A stretch of DNA of 64,000 bases from NCBI RefSeq assembly GCF_020524625.1, contig NZ_JAIVLL010000002.1:744001-808000 (forward strand), written 5' to 3'. The stretch comes from Brevundimonas poindexterae. GTDB taxonomy: Bacteria > Pseudomonadota > Alphaproteobacteria > Caulobacterales > Caulobacteraceae. Of this stretch, positions 1 through 9,247 are shown piece by piece. The notes under the pieces are model-generated. The model did no database searches and was not told where the DNA came from. It saw only the letters and a program-made list of their open reading frames with translations. Position numbers and translations under genes: made by a program. Position 1 is the stretch's first letter, and each line of letters opens with the position of its first letter.

Positions 1-1
1 G

Positions 2-49
2 GCCCTCGCCGACCGTTTCCGTCCGCTGGTTTCCCGCCTCGGTCGTTAA
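2..49 (+). CDS. C-terminal end of an unidentified gene
   Basis: An open frame enters from the left edge and ends at a TAA at 47-49. The visible tail reads ALADRFRPLVSRLGR. Too little remains to identify the protein. In related genomes ubiB often lies upstream of coaBC and dut, so a UbiB C-terminus is possible, but this is a guess from context only. Confidence 0.45.
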   Translation, partial: ALADRFRPLVSRLGR

Positions 50-86
50 CCGAACTATGTACGTAATCGGACGTAGGCGACACGCT

Positions 87-104
87 TTATGGGATGCGCC
101 ATAA
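87..104. promoter_or_regulatory. inverted repeat upstream of the XRE regulator
   Basis: TTATGG and CCATAA form a perfect 6-bp inverted repeat separated by 6 bases, in the 160-bp gap ahead of the XRE gene. Small XRE regulators often bind such palindromes in their own promoters, so this is a candidate autoregulatory operator. Nothing beyond symmetry and position supports it. Confidence 0.25.
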
Positions 105-210
105 GGGGCTCCGAACCCGTATCTGTCCCGGTTTTAAGGTGACAGGCGGGCATGACGGGCGCATGACCTAGCGAACCCGCCGGATGGATCTCTGAACAGG
201 AATTTTGAGT

Positions 211-627
211 ATGGCGAGAGGCAAGGGCGAAGACGGTCCCCACCCCGTGGACCGGTACGTCGGACGTCGGGTCTGCGAAAAGCGTATCAGCCTGGGCTAT
301 AACCAGAGCGATCTGGGCCGCGCCCTGGGCCTGACCTTCCAGCAGATTCAGAAGTACGAGAAGGGCGTGAACCGCATCTCGGCCTCCAAGCTGTTCGACA
401 TCGCCCGCTTCTTCAAGGTCGACGTCGGCTACTTCTTCGAGGGTCTGGCCGAAGGCGCACCGGGCGTGGCCGAGGAGGGGGCCGCCTACGAGCATGACTT
501 CCCCTCGACCCGCCAGACCATCGAGATCGCCCGTCTCGCGCCCCGGCTGTCGAACCGCCGCCAGCGTCTGGCGCTCGAACTGATCCGCGAGATGCTGGAT
601 ACGCCCGAGCCGGAAGCCGTCGACTAG
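211..627 (+). CDS. XRE-family helix-turn-helix transcriptional regulator
   Basis: This 138-residue protein has one N-terminal HTH_3 domain (about residues 10-70). It carries the LTFQQIQKYEKG recognition segment and the NRISASKL core typical of alphaproteobacterial PraR/PhrR-type regulators, followed by a hydrophilic tail. ATG 211 is chosen over an in-frame TTG at 205 because the AGGAA at 198-202 is 8 bases from the ATG and only 2 from the TTG. Its TAG stop shares bases with the stop of the convergent lipoprotein gene. The target genes are unknown. The domain call is secure; any link to the neighbouring toxin-like lipoprotein is only positional. Confidence 0.85.
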   Translation: MARGKGEDGPHPVDRYVGRRVCEKRISLGYNQSDLGRALGLTFQQIQKYEKGVNRISASKLFDIARFFKVDVGYFFEGLAEGAPGVAEEGAAYEHDFPSTRQTIEIARLAPRLSNRRQRLALELIREMLDTPEPEAVD

Positions 628-1142
628 TTCTCCGAAGACGACCGCCGGCGCTGGCCAAAGGTCGGCGCGGCGGCCTTCTCCTTGGCCCAGTAGGCGGCCC
701 CGTCGTCAGGCTTGAACATGGTCCGCGGCACGCCGTCGGAATCGACCACCGCAAAGGTATTGGTCGAGGCCTGATAGATCAGGACGTCGCCGTTCGCGCG
801 CCGCACCGTCTCGGCATCTGCCGGGGGCCGGGTCGTGAAGGCTGTAACCGCCGCCAGATAGGCCTCGGGCGTGGTCGTGCCGAAGGCGGCACCGTTTCGT
901 TCGAACAGCCGCTGGACCTTGGCATCCACCGTCTCGCGCCGGTTGGCGGTCAGGGCCGGCTTGGCCTCGCTTGTGCCCTCCGCCGCCTTTGAGCTTTCCG
1001 CATCGACGACGGCGACAGGCTTGGCGTCTTCTGTCGCCGCCCGCTCCCGCGTCTCGACGGCCGAGGCGCCGTTGTCGCATCCCGCCAGCGCCAGTCCGGC
1101 CACCAGCCCCAGGGCCGTCAGGCCCGCCTGAATCTTCTTCAT
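624..1142 (-). CDS. lipoprotein with a C-terminal toxin-like (RelE/BECR-type) domain
   Basis: The 172-residue protein starts with a lipoprotein signal peptide (MKK, hydrophobic stretch, LALAGC lipobox, Cys22). A low-complexity linker rich in Ala, Glu and Lys follows to about residue 85. The last 85 residues hold the pattern FERNGAAFG, then YLAAV, then NGDVLIYQASTNTFAVV and RTMFKPDDG. By recall this matches the small nuclease-like module found at the C-termini of polymorphic toxins, usually placed in the RelE/BECR fold. The usual HG of the first motif is NG here, so activity may be lost. The start is set by AGGGAGGG about 5 bases upstream. A LexA box lies about 50 bp upstream. No immunity gene is recognisable; the XRE gene is convergent. 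Confidence 0.6.
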   Translation of the reverse strand: MKKIQAGLTALGLVAGLALAGCDNGASAVETRERAATEDAKPVAVVDAESSKAAEGTSEAKPALTANRRETVDAKVQRLFERNGAAFGTTTPEAYLAAVTAFTTRPPADAETVRRANGDVLIYQASTNTFAVVDSDGVPRTMFKPDDGAAYWAKEKAAAPTFGQRRRSSSEN

Positions 1143-1191
1143 GAAACCCTCCCTCATGAAACCCGCGAGCGCACACAAGCACAGGTTTTAT

Positions 1192-1206
1192 GTTCTTGCA
1201 ATGTTC
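1192..1206 (-). promoter_or_regulatory. LexA (SOS) box
   Basis: GTTCTTGCAATGTTC fits the direct-repeat GTTC-N7-GTTC operator of alphaproteobacterial LexA exactly. It lies 50 bp upstream of the lipoprotein start on the minus strand and 72 bp upstream of coaBC on the plus strand. On the minus strand it overlaps a possible -35 element (TTGCAA), so it more likely controls the lipoprotein. A third GTTC follows at 1208-1211. Confidence 0.6.
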
Positions 1207-1278
1207 TGTTCTTCGAGCGCGGGTATGCCAGGGTTCCGGACGCTCGACGACGGGCGGAGGGGCGGCTAAGGGTGGCGC

Positions 1279-2532
1279 ATGACGGCAGTTGAGGCACCCC
1301 ACACTCCCCGCGTCCGCCGCGTCCTGCTGATCGTGGGGGGCGGTATCGCTGCCTACAAGGCGCTGGAGCTGGTCCGGCTGATGCGCAAGGCCGGGCTGGA
1401 GGTGAAGGCCGTCCTGACCCGCTCAGGCGCGGAGTTCGTTACTCCGCTGTCGCTGGCGGCCCTGACCGGCAGTGCCGTGCGCCAGGACCTGTTCTCGTCC
1501 GAGGACGAGACCACCATGGGCCATATCGAGCTGTCGCGCTGGGCCGATCTGATCGTCGTGGCCCCCGCGACCGCCGGCCTTTTGGCCAAGGCCGCGACGG
1601 GCGCTGCGGACGACCTGGCCTCCACCACTCTGATCGCGACCGACGCCCCGGTGCTGCTGGCGCCCGCCATGAATGTGCGGATGTGGCTGCATCCGGCGGT
1701 GCAGGCCAATCTGGCGACCGTCAGGGCCTTTGCCGAGCCCCGCTATACGGTGGTCGGACCCGACGACGGGGAAATGGCCTGCGGCGAATACGGCCCCGGG
1801 CGCATGGCCAACCCGCCGGCCATTCTGGCGGCCATCCTAGCCCATGACGGCAAGGCCCGAACTGCCGACCGCCCGCTGGCCGGCCGCCACGCCCTGGTCA
1901 CCGCCGGCCCGACCTTCGAGCCCATCGACCCCGTGCGGGGCCTGACCAACCGGTCCAGCGGGAAACAGGGCTATGCCATCGCCGGGGCGCTGGCCCGCGC
2001 GGGCGCGCGGGTCACGCTGGTGTCCGGGCCCGTGGCGCTGGCCGCGCCCACCGGCGTTGACCGGGTGTCGGTCGAGACGGCCGACCAGATGCTGGCGGCG
2101 GTCGAGGCCGCCCTGCCCGCCGACCTCGCCGTGTTGACCGCCGCCGTCTCGGACTGGCGCGTGGCGGATGCCGCCGACGCCAAGATCAAGAAGCAGACGG
2201 GAGAAGGCCCGCCGACCCTGACCCTGGTCGAGAACCCGGACATCCTGAAAACCCTGTCCCGCCGTCCCGATCACCGACCCGCGCTGGTCATCGGCTTCGC
2301 CGCCGAGACCGGCAATCTGGAGCAGCGCGCAGCGGCCAAACTTGAGGCCAAGGGCTGCGAATGGATCGTCGGCAATGACGTGTCCGAGGGCGTTTTCGGG
2401 GCCGACGAGACCCGGGTGATGCTGTTCCGCAAGGGACAGGCGCCGGACCCCTGGCCCGAGACCACCAAGACCGCCGTGGCCGACCGTCTGGTCCGCGCCG
2501 TGGCCGCCCATTTCACGAAAGAGGCTTCATGA
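1279..2532 (+). CDS. coaBC: bifunctional phosphopantothenoylcysteine decarboxylase / phosphopantothenate-cysteine ligase
   Basis: Cytosolic flavoprotein for two steps of coenzyme A synthesis: CTP-dependent joining of cysteine to 4'-phosphopantothenate, then decarboxylation to 4'-phosphopantetheine. At 417 residues it has the usual fused length. The N-terminal CoaC flavoprotein half shows [12 protein letters not shown] and the PAMN motif ([11 protein letters not shown]). The C-terminal CoaB half starts near residue 200 ([16 protein letters not shown]) and contains the NRSSGKQG and KIKK segments. AAGGG precedes the ATG. The stop overlaps the start of dut by 4 bp, so the two are co-transcribed, an arrangement common in alphaproteobacteria. 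Confidence 0.97.
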   Translation: MTAVEAPHTPRVRRVLLIVGGGIAAYKALELVRLMRKAGLEVKAVLTRSGAEFVTPLSLAALTGSAVRQDLFSSEDETTMGHIELSRWADLIVVAPATAGLLAKAATGAADDLASTTLIATDAPVLLAPAMNVRMWLHPAVQANLATVRAFAEPRYTVVGPDDGEMACGEYGPGRMANPPAILAAILAHDGKARTADRPLAGRHALVTAGPTFEPIDPVRGLTNRSSGKQGYAIAGALARAGARVTLVSGPVALAAPTGVDRVSVETADQMLAAVEAALPADLAVLTAAVSDWRVADAADAKIKKQTGEGPPTLTLVENPDILKTLSRRPDHRPALVIGFAAETGNLEQRAAAKLEAKGCEWIVGNDVSEGVFGADETRVMLFRKGQAPDPWPETTKTAVADRLVRAVAAHFTKEAS

Positions 2533-2978
2533 CCCGTATTGCGCTCGTGCAACTGCCCCACGCCGAGGGCCTGCCCCTGCCGGCCTATGAGACGGCGGGC
2601 GCGGCCGGCATGGATCTGCGCGCGGCGGTGCCCGAGGATCAGCCCATGGTGCTCGAGGCCGGGGCCCGGGCCCTGGTGCCGACCGGGCTCAAGATCGCCG
2701 TGCCGCAGGGCTTCGAGGCCCAGGTCCGGCCCCGCTCGGGTCTGGCGCTCAAGGCCGGCATCACCTGTCTGAACAGCCCCGGCACCATCGACAGCGACTA
2801 TCGGGGCGAGGTGGGCGTCATCCTGGCCAATCTGGGCCGCGAGCCCTTCGTCATCCGTCGGGGCGAGCGCATCGCCCAGATGGTCATTGCCGCACACGAA
2901 CGGGCCGAATGGCAGGTGGTCGACAGTCTGGATGACACGGCGCGCGGTGCCGGTGGCTTCGGCTCGACCGGGCGTTGA
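2529..2978 (+). CDS. dut: deoxyuridine 5'-triphosphate nucleotidohydrolase (dUTPase)
   Basis: Hydrolyses dUTP to dUMP and pyrophosphate, keeping uracil out of DNA and supplying dUMP for thymidylate. The 149-residue protein has the trimeric dUTPase motifs in order: AAGMDLRAA (motif 1), [11 protein letters not shown] (motif 2), [17 protein letters not shown] (motif 3 region), [10 protein letters not shown] (motif 4) and the C-terminal [11 protein letters not shown] arm (motif 5). It overlaps coaBC by ATGA and is the last clear member of that operon; 82 bp separate it from the next gene. Confidence 0.97.
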   Translation: MTRIALVQLPHAEGLPLPAYETAGAAGMDLRAAVPEDQPMVLEAGARALVPTGLKIAVPQGFEAQVRPRSGLALKAGITCLNSPGTIDSDYRGEVGVILANLGREPFVIRRGERIAQMVIAAHERAEWQVVDSLDDTARGAGGFGSTGR

Positions 2979-3060
2979 GGGAGCCAATCCGGCGTAACGG
3001 TGTTAACCTTGACGGTAACGGGCCCTGTATCCGGGGCTGCAGCACGCAAGGAGATGGCAT

Positions 3061-3417
3061 ATGGACGGCCTGCTGGACCAGATCGGAACCCTGCTGACGG
3101 GCATCTTCGCGCTTGCCGAGGGCGGCTTTGACGGCGTCAATCAGGTGCTGGGCCTGATCATTGCCGCGATCGCCGCCATCCTCATGGCCAGCTGGGGCAG
3201 GCTGTTCCCCACGGCCCTCGCGGCAGCCTTCATCCATGTGGTGATCAATGTGGTCCGCCCGGTCCTGGATGGAAGCGCCTTCGTCCTGCCGGACATCCTG
3301 TCGCTGGACTTCTGGCTGGCGCTGTTCGCCCTCTTCCTGGGCTATGCCATCGTCATCGCCCTGTTCTTCTTCCTGAAGTCGCTGATCTTCGGGCGTCGGC
3401 ACGCCCACGCGCATTGA
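3061..3417 (+). CDS. small hypothetical inner-membrane protein
   Basis: A 118-residue protein with three predicted hydrophobic segments, near residues 28-48, 52-70 and 83-106, ending in a basic, histidine-rich tail (GRRHAHAH). There is a good ribosome site (AGGAGAT) about 8 bases before the ATG. The 82-bp gap upstream contains three TAAC-type motifs (GTAACGG, GTTAACC, GGTAACGG) that could be regulatory. Its stop abuts the stop of the convergent DMT transporter gene. No family or function recognised. Confidence 0.75.
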   Translation: MDGLLDQIGTLLTGIFALAEGGFDGVNQVLGLIIAAIAAILMASWGRLFPTALAAAFIHVVINVVRPVLDGSAFVLPDILSLDFWLALFALFLGYAIVIALFFFLKSLIFGRRHAHAH

Positions 3418-4317
3418 TCAGAGCGGGGGTGCGGGCGCCGTGACCGCGCGGCGCCGCACCTGCTCGCGCCAGGCGGTATAGAGGCCGCTGCCCACGATCA
3501 GGGCGGCCCCGGCCAGGGCCGACCATGAGGGCGCCACCGACAGGGCCAGCCAGCCGAACAGGACCGCGCCCGCGATCTGCAGATAGTCGAAGGGTGTGAC
3601 CGCCGAGACCGGTGCCAGGCGAAGTGATTCCGTCATGGCCAGCTGGGCCACCCCTCCGGCCATGCCGCCGCCCGCCAGGAAGGCAAAGGCCAGGGGCGCA
3701 TGCAGACTGCCGAAGGCGGGCAGCAGGACCGCGCCCGCGACGGCGCAGGCGATGAAGAACCAGAAGACAATCGCCGCGACATGCTCGGTCTTGCTGAGAT
3801 GACGCAGGGTGACGGTCACCCCGGCCGAGAAGCCGGCGCCGACCAGCGCAAAGGCGACGCCCAGTGCAGGCAGGGGGTCGCCGCCGGGGCGCATCACCAC
3901 CATCACCCCGACAAAGCCCACCAGCACGGCCAGCCAGCGGTGCCAGCCGACCGTCTCCTTCAGGAACAGGAAGGAAAGAAGGGTTGCGAACATGGGGGCG
4001 GTGAAGCCCAGCGTCGTCGCCTCGGCCAGCGGCAGCAGGCTCAGCCCCTGGAACAGGCACAGGATGCCGGTCACGCCCAGCGCACAGCGCCACAGGTGCA
4101 TCAACGGGCGCCGCGTGGTGATGGCACCGATCCCCGGCCCGGCCAGCACCCAGATCAGCACCACCGGCAGGCCGAAAAGAGCGCGATAGAAGACCATCTC
4201 CGGCGCCGAAACCCCGGCCTCGGCCGCCAGCTTCATCAGGCCGGACATCAAAGAGAAACTGCCCGCCGCAACAATCCTCAGCAGGATGCCGCCCGTGATG
4301 CCCTCCAGCCGGATCAC
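3418..4317 (-). CDS. DMT-superfamily (EamA) transporter
   Basis: A 299-residue integral membrane protein with about ten hydrophobic helices in two EamA repeats (roughly residues 10-140 and 150-285), the standard size for a drug/metabolite exporter. The second helix region carries the typical SAPEMVFYRALFGLP segment and the fourth the LPLAEATTLGFTAPMFATLLS segment. The substrate cannot be read from the sequence. It starts 11 bp after dapB on the same strand and probably ends a dnaJ-dapB-exporter transcript. That would fit export of an amino acid or related metabolite, but only by association. Confidence 0.9.
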   Translation of the reverse strand: MIRLEGITGGILLRIVAAGSFSLMSGLMKLAAEAGVSAPEMVFYRALFGLPVVLIWVLAGPGIGAITTRRPLMHLWRCALGVTGILCLFQGLSLLPLAEATTLGFTAPMFATLLSFLFLKETVGWHRWLAVLVGFVGVMVVMRPGGDPLPALGVAFALVGAGFSAGVTVTLRHLSKTEHVAAIVFWFFIACAVAGAVLLPAFGSLHAPLAFAFLAGGGMAGGVAQLAMTESLRLAPVSAVTPFDYLQIAGAVLFGWLALSVAPSWSALAGAALIVGSGLYTAWREQVRRRAVTAPAPPL

Positions 4318-4328
4318 GGCGTCTCCCT

Positions 4329-5078
4329 TCAGGCCTGGCGGAAGCCCAGCACGTCCTGCATGTCATAGAGACCCGGACGGCGATTGCGCACCCAGGCCGC
4401 GGCAGCCACGGCGCCCTTGGCGAACAGGGACCGGTCGATGGCCGAATGGCTGAGGGTCAGCACCTCGTCGTCCGAGGCAAAGATCACCGAATGCTCGCCG
4501 ATGATCCCGCCGGCCCGGAGCGCGGCAAAGCCGATCTCGCCCTCGGCGCGGGGCTCGCCCACGCCGTTGCGCGGCGCGGCCCGCACATCGTCCAGCTCGA
4601 CATTGCGGCCGCTGGCGGCGGCCTCGCCCAGCATCAGGGCCGTGCCCGACGGCGCATCGACCTTGCGGCGATGATGCGATTCCAGAACCTCGATGTCCCA
4701 GTCGCGCGCGTCCAGCCGCTGGGCCGCATGCTCGACCAGTCCGATCAGGATGTTGACGCCCAACGAGAAATTGCCGCTGCGGACGATGGCGACCTTGTCG
4801 GCGGCCGCCTCGATGCGGGCCTCTTCCTCCGGCGACAGGCCGGTCGAACCGATCACCAGCGCGGGGCCACCGGCCGCGGCGCAGCGCTCGGCCAGTTCGA
4901 CCGAGGCCTCGGGCGTGGAGAAATCGATGATGACGTCGCACAGCGACAGATCGGGCGCCTCGCCGCGGTCGAACCGGGTCGCGACCACCACATCCTTGCG
5001 CGCGTCCAGAACCTGGCTGACCGCCCGTCCCATCCGCCCGCGCGCGCCGGAAATCCCGGCGTGGAACAGGGCGTTCAC
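4329..5078 (-). CDS. dapB: 4-hydroxy-tetrahydrodipicolinate reductase
   Basis: NAD(P)H-dependent enzyme of the diaminopimelate/lysine pathway, reducing hydroxy-tetrahydrodipicolinate to tetrahydrodipicolinate for peptidoglycan and lysine. The 249-residue protein shows the nucleotide-binding GARGRMGRA near the N-terminus, the conserved DVIIDFSTPEA, GSTGLSPEE and the catalytic/substrate-binding EVLESHHRRKVDAPSGTAL. The closing VLTLSHSAIDR..FAKGA is typical. Its start overlaps the dnaJ stop by 4 bp (ATGA), so lysine/DAP synthesis is translationally coupled to a chaperone gene. Confidence 0.97.
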   Translation of the reverse strand: MNALFHAGISGARGRMGRAVSQVLDARKDVVVATRFDRGEAPDLSLCDVIIDFSTPEASVELAERCAAAGGPALVIGSTGLSPEEEARIEAAADKVAIVRSGNFSLGVNILIGLVEHAAQRLDARDWDIEVLESHHRRKVDAPSGTALMLGEAAASGRNVELDDVRAAPRNGVGEPRAEGEIGFAALRAGGIIGEHSVIFASDDEVLTLSHSAIDRSLFAKGAVAAAAWVRNRRPGLYDMQDVLGFRQA

Positions 5079-6283
5079 GCGGCGGACTCCCGCGAGGACG
5101 GGCCCGGCCCGTCGCCGTCTCCGCCCAGAATATCGGCCCAGAAGCGTTTGGCCTTGCCGGCAAAGCTGGAGTTGCGCGGGTTCTGATCCTCGCCGAACGA
5201 CTGGGCCAGCTCCTGCATCAGCTCCTTCTGGCGCGGCGTCAGGTCGGACGGCGTCTCGACGAACAGTTCGACCACCAGATCCCCGCGGGCCTTGCCGTTC
5301 AGGTGCGGCATGCCCTTGCCCTTGATGCGGATGGTCTTGCCGGTCTGGGCGCCGGCCGGCACCTGGACCGGCGCCTTGCAGCGGCCGTCACAGGCCTCGG
5401 ACACCAGACAGGGGGCGTCGATCGCCCCGCCCAGCGCCGCCACCGTCATCGGCACGGGCACCGTCACCAGCAGGTCCAGATTGTCCCGCTCGAACAGTTC
5501 ATGCGGCGTGACCGAGATGAAGACATAGAGGTCGCCGCGCGGTCCGCCGCGCAGGCCGACATCGCCCTCGCCGGTCAGGCGGATGCGCGAGCCGTCGTCG
5601 ACCCCCGCCGGCACCTTGAGCGACAGGGTGCGCGAGCGCCGCACCTGGCCCTGGCCGCGACAGGTGCCACAGGCCTCGGCCACGCGCTTGCCAGCCCCGC
5701 CACAATGGGGACAGGTACGTTCGACCTGGAAGAAGCCGTTGGCCTGTCGCACGCGTCCCGCGCCCTGACAGGTCGAGCAGGTGACGGGCTGGGTCCCGGG
5801 CTTGGCACCGGACCCTTCGCAGGTGTCGCAGGTGGCCGTGGTCGGGAAGGAGATTTCGACGTCGGTGCCGCGATAGGCGTCCTCGAGGGCGATCTCGAGG
5901 TCATAGCGCAGGTCCGAGCCGCGACGGGGGCCGCCGCTGGTCCGCCCGCGCCCGCCGAACACATCGCCAAAGGCGTCGCCGAACACCTGCTCGAAGATGT
6001 CGTTCACATCGGCAAAGCCCGCGCCGCCGCGACCGAACGGCCCCTGGCCGCCGCCGCCGTTGACGCCGTCGTGGCCGAACCGGTCATAGGCCGCCCGCTT
6101 CTGGTCGTCCGACAGCACGGCATAGGCCTCGGACACTTCCTTGAAGCGGGTCGCCGACTCCTCGCAGCCCCCGTTTCGATCCGGGTGATGCTGCATGGCC
6201 AGCTTGCGATAGGCTGCCTTCAATCCGGCGGCGTCGATCGTACGCTCGACCCCCAGGATCTCGTAATAGTCACGCTGCGCCAT
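5075..6283 (-). CDS. dnaJ: chaperone protein DnaJ (Hsp40)
   Basis: Co-chaperone that delivers unfolded clients to DnaK and stimulates its ATPase. The start at 6283 gives MAQRDYYEILGV, the normal J-domain N-terminus; a longer frame to 6391 would add 36 unrelated residues. The 402 residues show the J domain with HPD (QHHPDRN), a G/F-rich segment, four zinc-binding motifs (CDTCEGSG, CSTCQGAG, CPHCGGAG, CGTCRGQG) and the C-terminal substrate domains. An insertion relative to E. coli DnaJ in the second C-terminal domain holds three cysteines (APCLVSEACDGRCK). It has its own sigma-32-like promoter behind dnaK. Confidence 0.98.
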   Translation of the reverse strand: MAQRDYYEILGVERTIDAAGLKAAYRKLAMQHHPDRNGGCEESATRFKEVSEAYAVLSDDQKRAAYDRFGHDGVNGGGGQGPFGRGGAGFADVNDIFEQVFGDAFGDVFGGRGRTSGGPRRGSDLRYDLEIALEDAYRGTDVEISFPTTATCDTCEGSGAKPGTQPVTCSTCQGAGRVRQANGFFQVERTCPHCGGAGKRVAEACGTCRGQGQVRRSRTLSLKVPAGVDDGSRIRLTGEGDVGLRGGPRGDLYVFISVTPHELFERDNLDLLVTVPVPMTVAALGGAIDAPCLVSEACDGRCKAPVQVPAGAQTGKTIRIKGKGMPHLNGKARGDLVVELFVETPSDLTPRQKELMQELAQSFGEDQNPRNSSFAGKAKRFWADILGGDGDGPGPSSRESAA

Positions 6284-6364
6284 CAGGCCGTGGTCCTCAT
6301 TATCCCGTTTCGATCCGATCGCGCCTCTTGGCCGGGCGCTGACCGGAAACCGATCCTGCGACAG

Positions 6365-6392
6365 ACATGGGGCTCTGGTCGCATGATGCAAG
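6365..6392 (-). promoter_or_regulatory. sigma-32-type heat-shock promoter of dnaJ
   Basis: Reading the minus strand, CTTGCAT is followed after 13 bases by CCCCATGT, a full match to the -10 of sigma-32 promoters. It lies 82 bp upstream of the dnaJ start and downstream of the hairpin that follows dnaK. The whole element is 28 bases, the same length as the matching elements upstream of dnaK and hrcA. Confidence 0.65.
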
Positions 6393-6402
6393 TTTTATGA
6401 AA

Positions 6403-6434
6403 CGGCCCCGCCTGCCGACTGACAAGCGGGGCCG
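6403..6434 (-). terminator. hairpin between dnaK and dnaJ
   Basis: CGGCCCCGC (6403-6411) and GCGGGGCCG (6426-6434) form a perfect 9-bp stem with a 14-base loop. On the minus strand it is followed by TTTCATAAAACTT, a partly T-rich run. It begins 37 bp after the dnaK stop and precedes the dnaJ promoter, so it probably terminates or attenuates dnaK transcripts. Confidence 0.6.
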
Positions 6435-6471
6435 CAAGGTTCAGACCTTCCCCCGGTCGGGGAAGGGGACG

Positions 6472-8385
<1,914 letters not shown>

Positions 8386-8747
8386 GGGCTTTCTGTCTAC
8401 TCCTGTTCGGCGGGTGGTTCCGGGCCTCGGCTGAGCGCCCCTGTCAACCACCCCCGTGGGGTTGGGCCGGACAACGCGCACGGGCTGTGGCGCGACCGAC
8501 GGATGTGGATCGGGACAAATCCCCAGAAGGACAAGGGGCTTTGAACCGGCTGATGCCGATATGGGAAGCGCGGGGTCGCCCGCAAGCCCCTTTCTGCGGA
8601 TCGTGCCGGCAAGGGGAGGCGACGATAGTCAGGGTCCGTCAGGTGCCCCCGCCCGCGCTGGACGGCAGTATGGAGACAACCTAGACAGGTCGTGTCGTCC
8701 GGAAATCCCCGTTTCCGGCCCCATATTGATGCAGGGACAGTGCCCTC
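8386..8747. other. 362-bp intergenic region between dnaK and a divergent secreted-protein gene
   Basis: Contains the candidate dnaK heat-shock promoter (8559-8586) and leaves a leader of about 165 bases for dnaK. The right half must hold the promoter of the divergent gene at 8748, but no convincing -35/-10 pair is visible there. Frames crossing this region have no recognisable protein content. No repeat or CIRCE element was seen. Confidence 0.6.
8559..8586 (-). promoter_or_regulatory. candidate sigma-32 promoter of dnaK
   Basis: On the minus strand CTTGCGG is followed after 13 bases by TCCCATAT, one mismatch from the sigma-32 -10 consensus CCCCATNT. Geometry (28 bases overall) is identical to the dnaJ element. 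The predicted start would give a dnaK leader of about 165 bases. Confidence 0.5.
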
Positions 8748-9164
8748 ATGAACCGCTTCTTCCGTCGCCACCCCCTGCGAGCGGCCCGAGTTTCCGGCCT
8801 TCTGGCCGTGATCGCCGCACTCGCGGTGGCGCCGGCCCTCGGCTGGGCCCAGTCCGGCGAACAGTCGCGCGGCACGCGGGGCGCCCAGCCCTCGAACGAT
8901 GGCCAGAATCGCCGGGTCCGGGTTCACAACCAGACCGGCTGGACCATCGTCAGCCTCTACGCCGCCGATCCGGCCCGGGCCGACTGGCGCGGGGATCTGC
9001 TGGTGCCCGAGGTGCTGGCCACGGGCGACAGCGCCGTGATCGACATCGATAACGGGGCGGGCACCTGCGTCTATGTGATCCGGGCCGAGTTCTCGAACGG
9101 CGAGCGGCTGGAACGGGTGGGCGTCAATGTCTGCCGCATCGCGGACTATTATTTCACCCGCTGA
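8748..9164 (+). CDS. small secreted protein of unknown function
   Basis: A 138-residue protein with a basic N-terminus and a clear Sec signal peptide (hydrophobic LLAVIAALAVAPALG, likely cleaved after GWA near residue 34). The mature part is short and soluble. It contains VHNQTGWTIVSLYAA, the acidic VIDIDNGAGTCVYVIRAEF and a closing VGVNVCRIADYYF, with two cysteines that could form a disulfide in the periplasm. By recall this resembles a small secreted family in alphaproteobacteria and cyanobacteria with no assigned function. It stands alone, 83 bp ahead of the dienelactone-hydrolase gene on the same strand. Confidence 0.75.
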   Translation: MNRFFRRHPLRAARVSGLLAVIAALAVAPALGWAQSGEQSRGTRGAQPSNDGQNRRVRVHNQTGWTIVSLYAADPARADWRGDLLVPEVLATGDSAVIDIDNGAGTCVYVIRAEFSNGERLERVGVNVCRIADYYFTR

Positions 9165-9247
9165 CCCGGGTGGCTGAGCCGATCGTGACTGGACGTCCCG
9201 GGGCGCAGGGCGCAGGCTCGCCTCCCTGACCTTGAGGAGACCGTCCG

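Noticed and set aside
3001..3020. CtrA site (TTAA-N7-TTAA) before the small membrane-protein gene
   Set aside because: TTAACC is followed by GTAAC at the wrong spacing and with mismatches.
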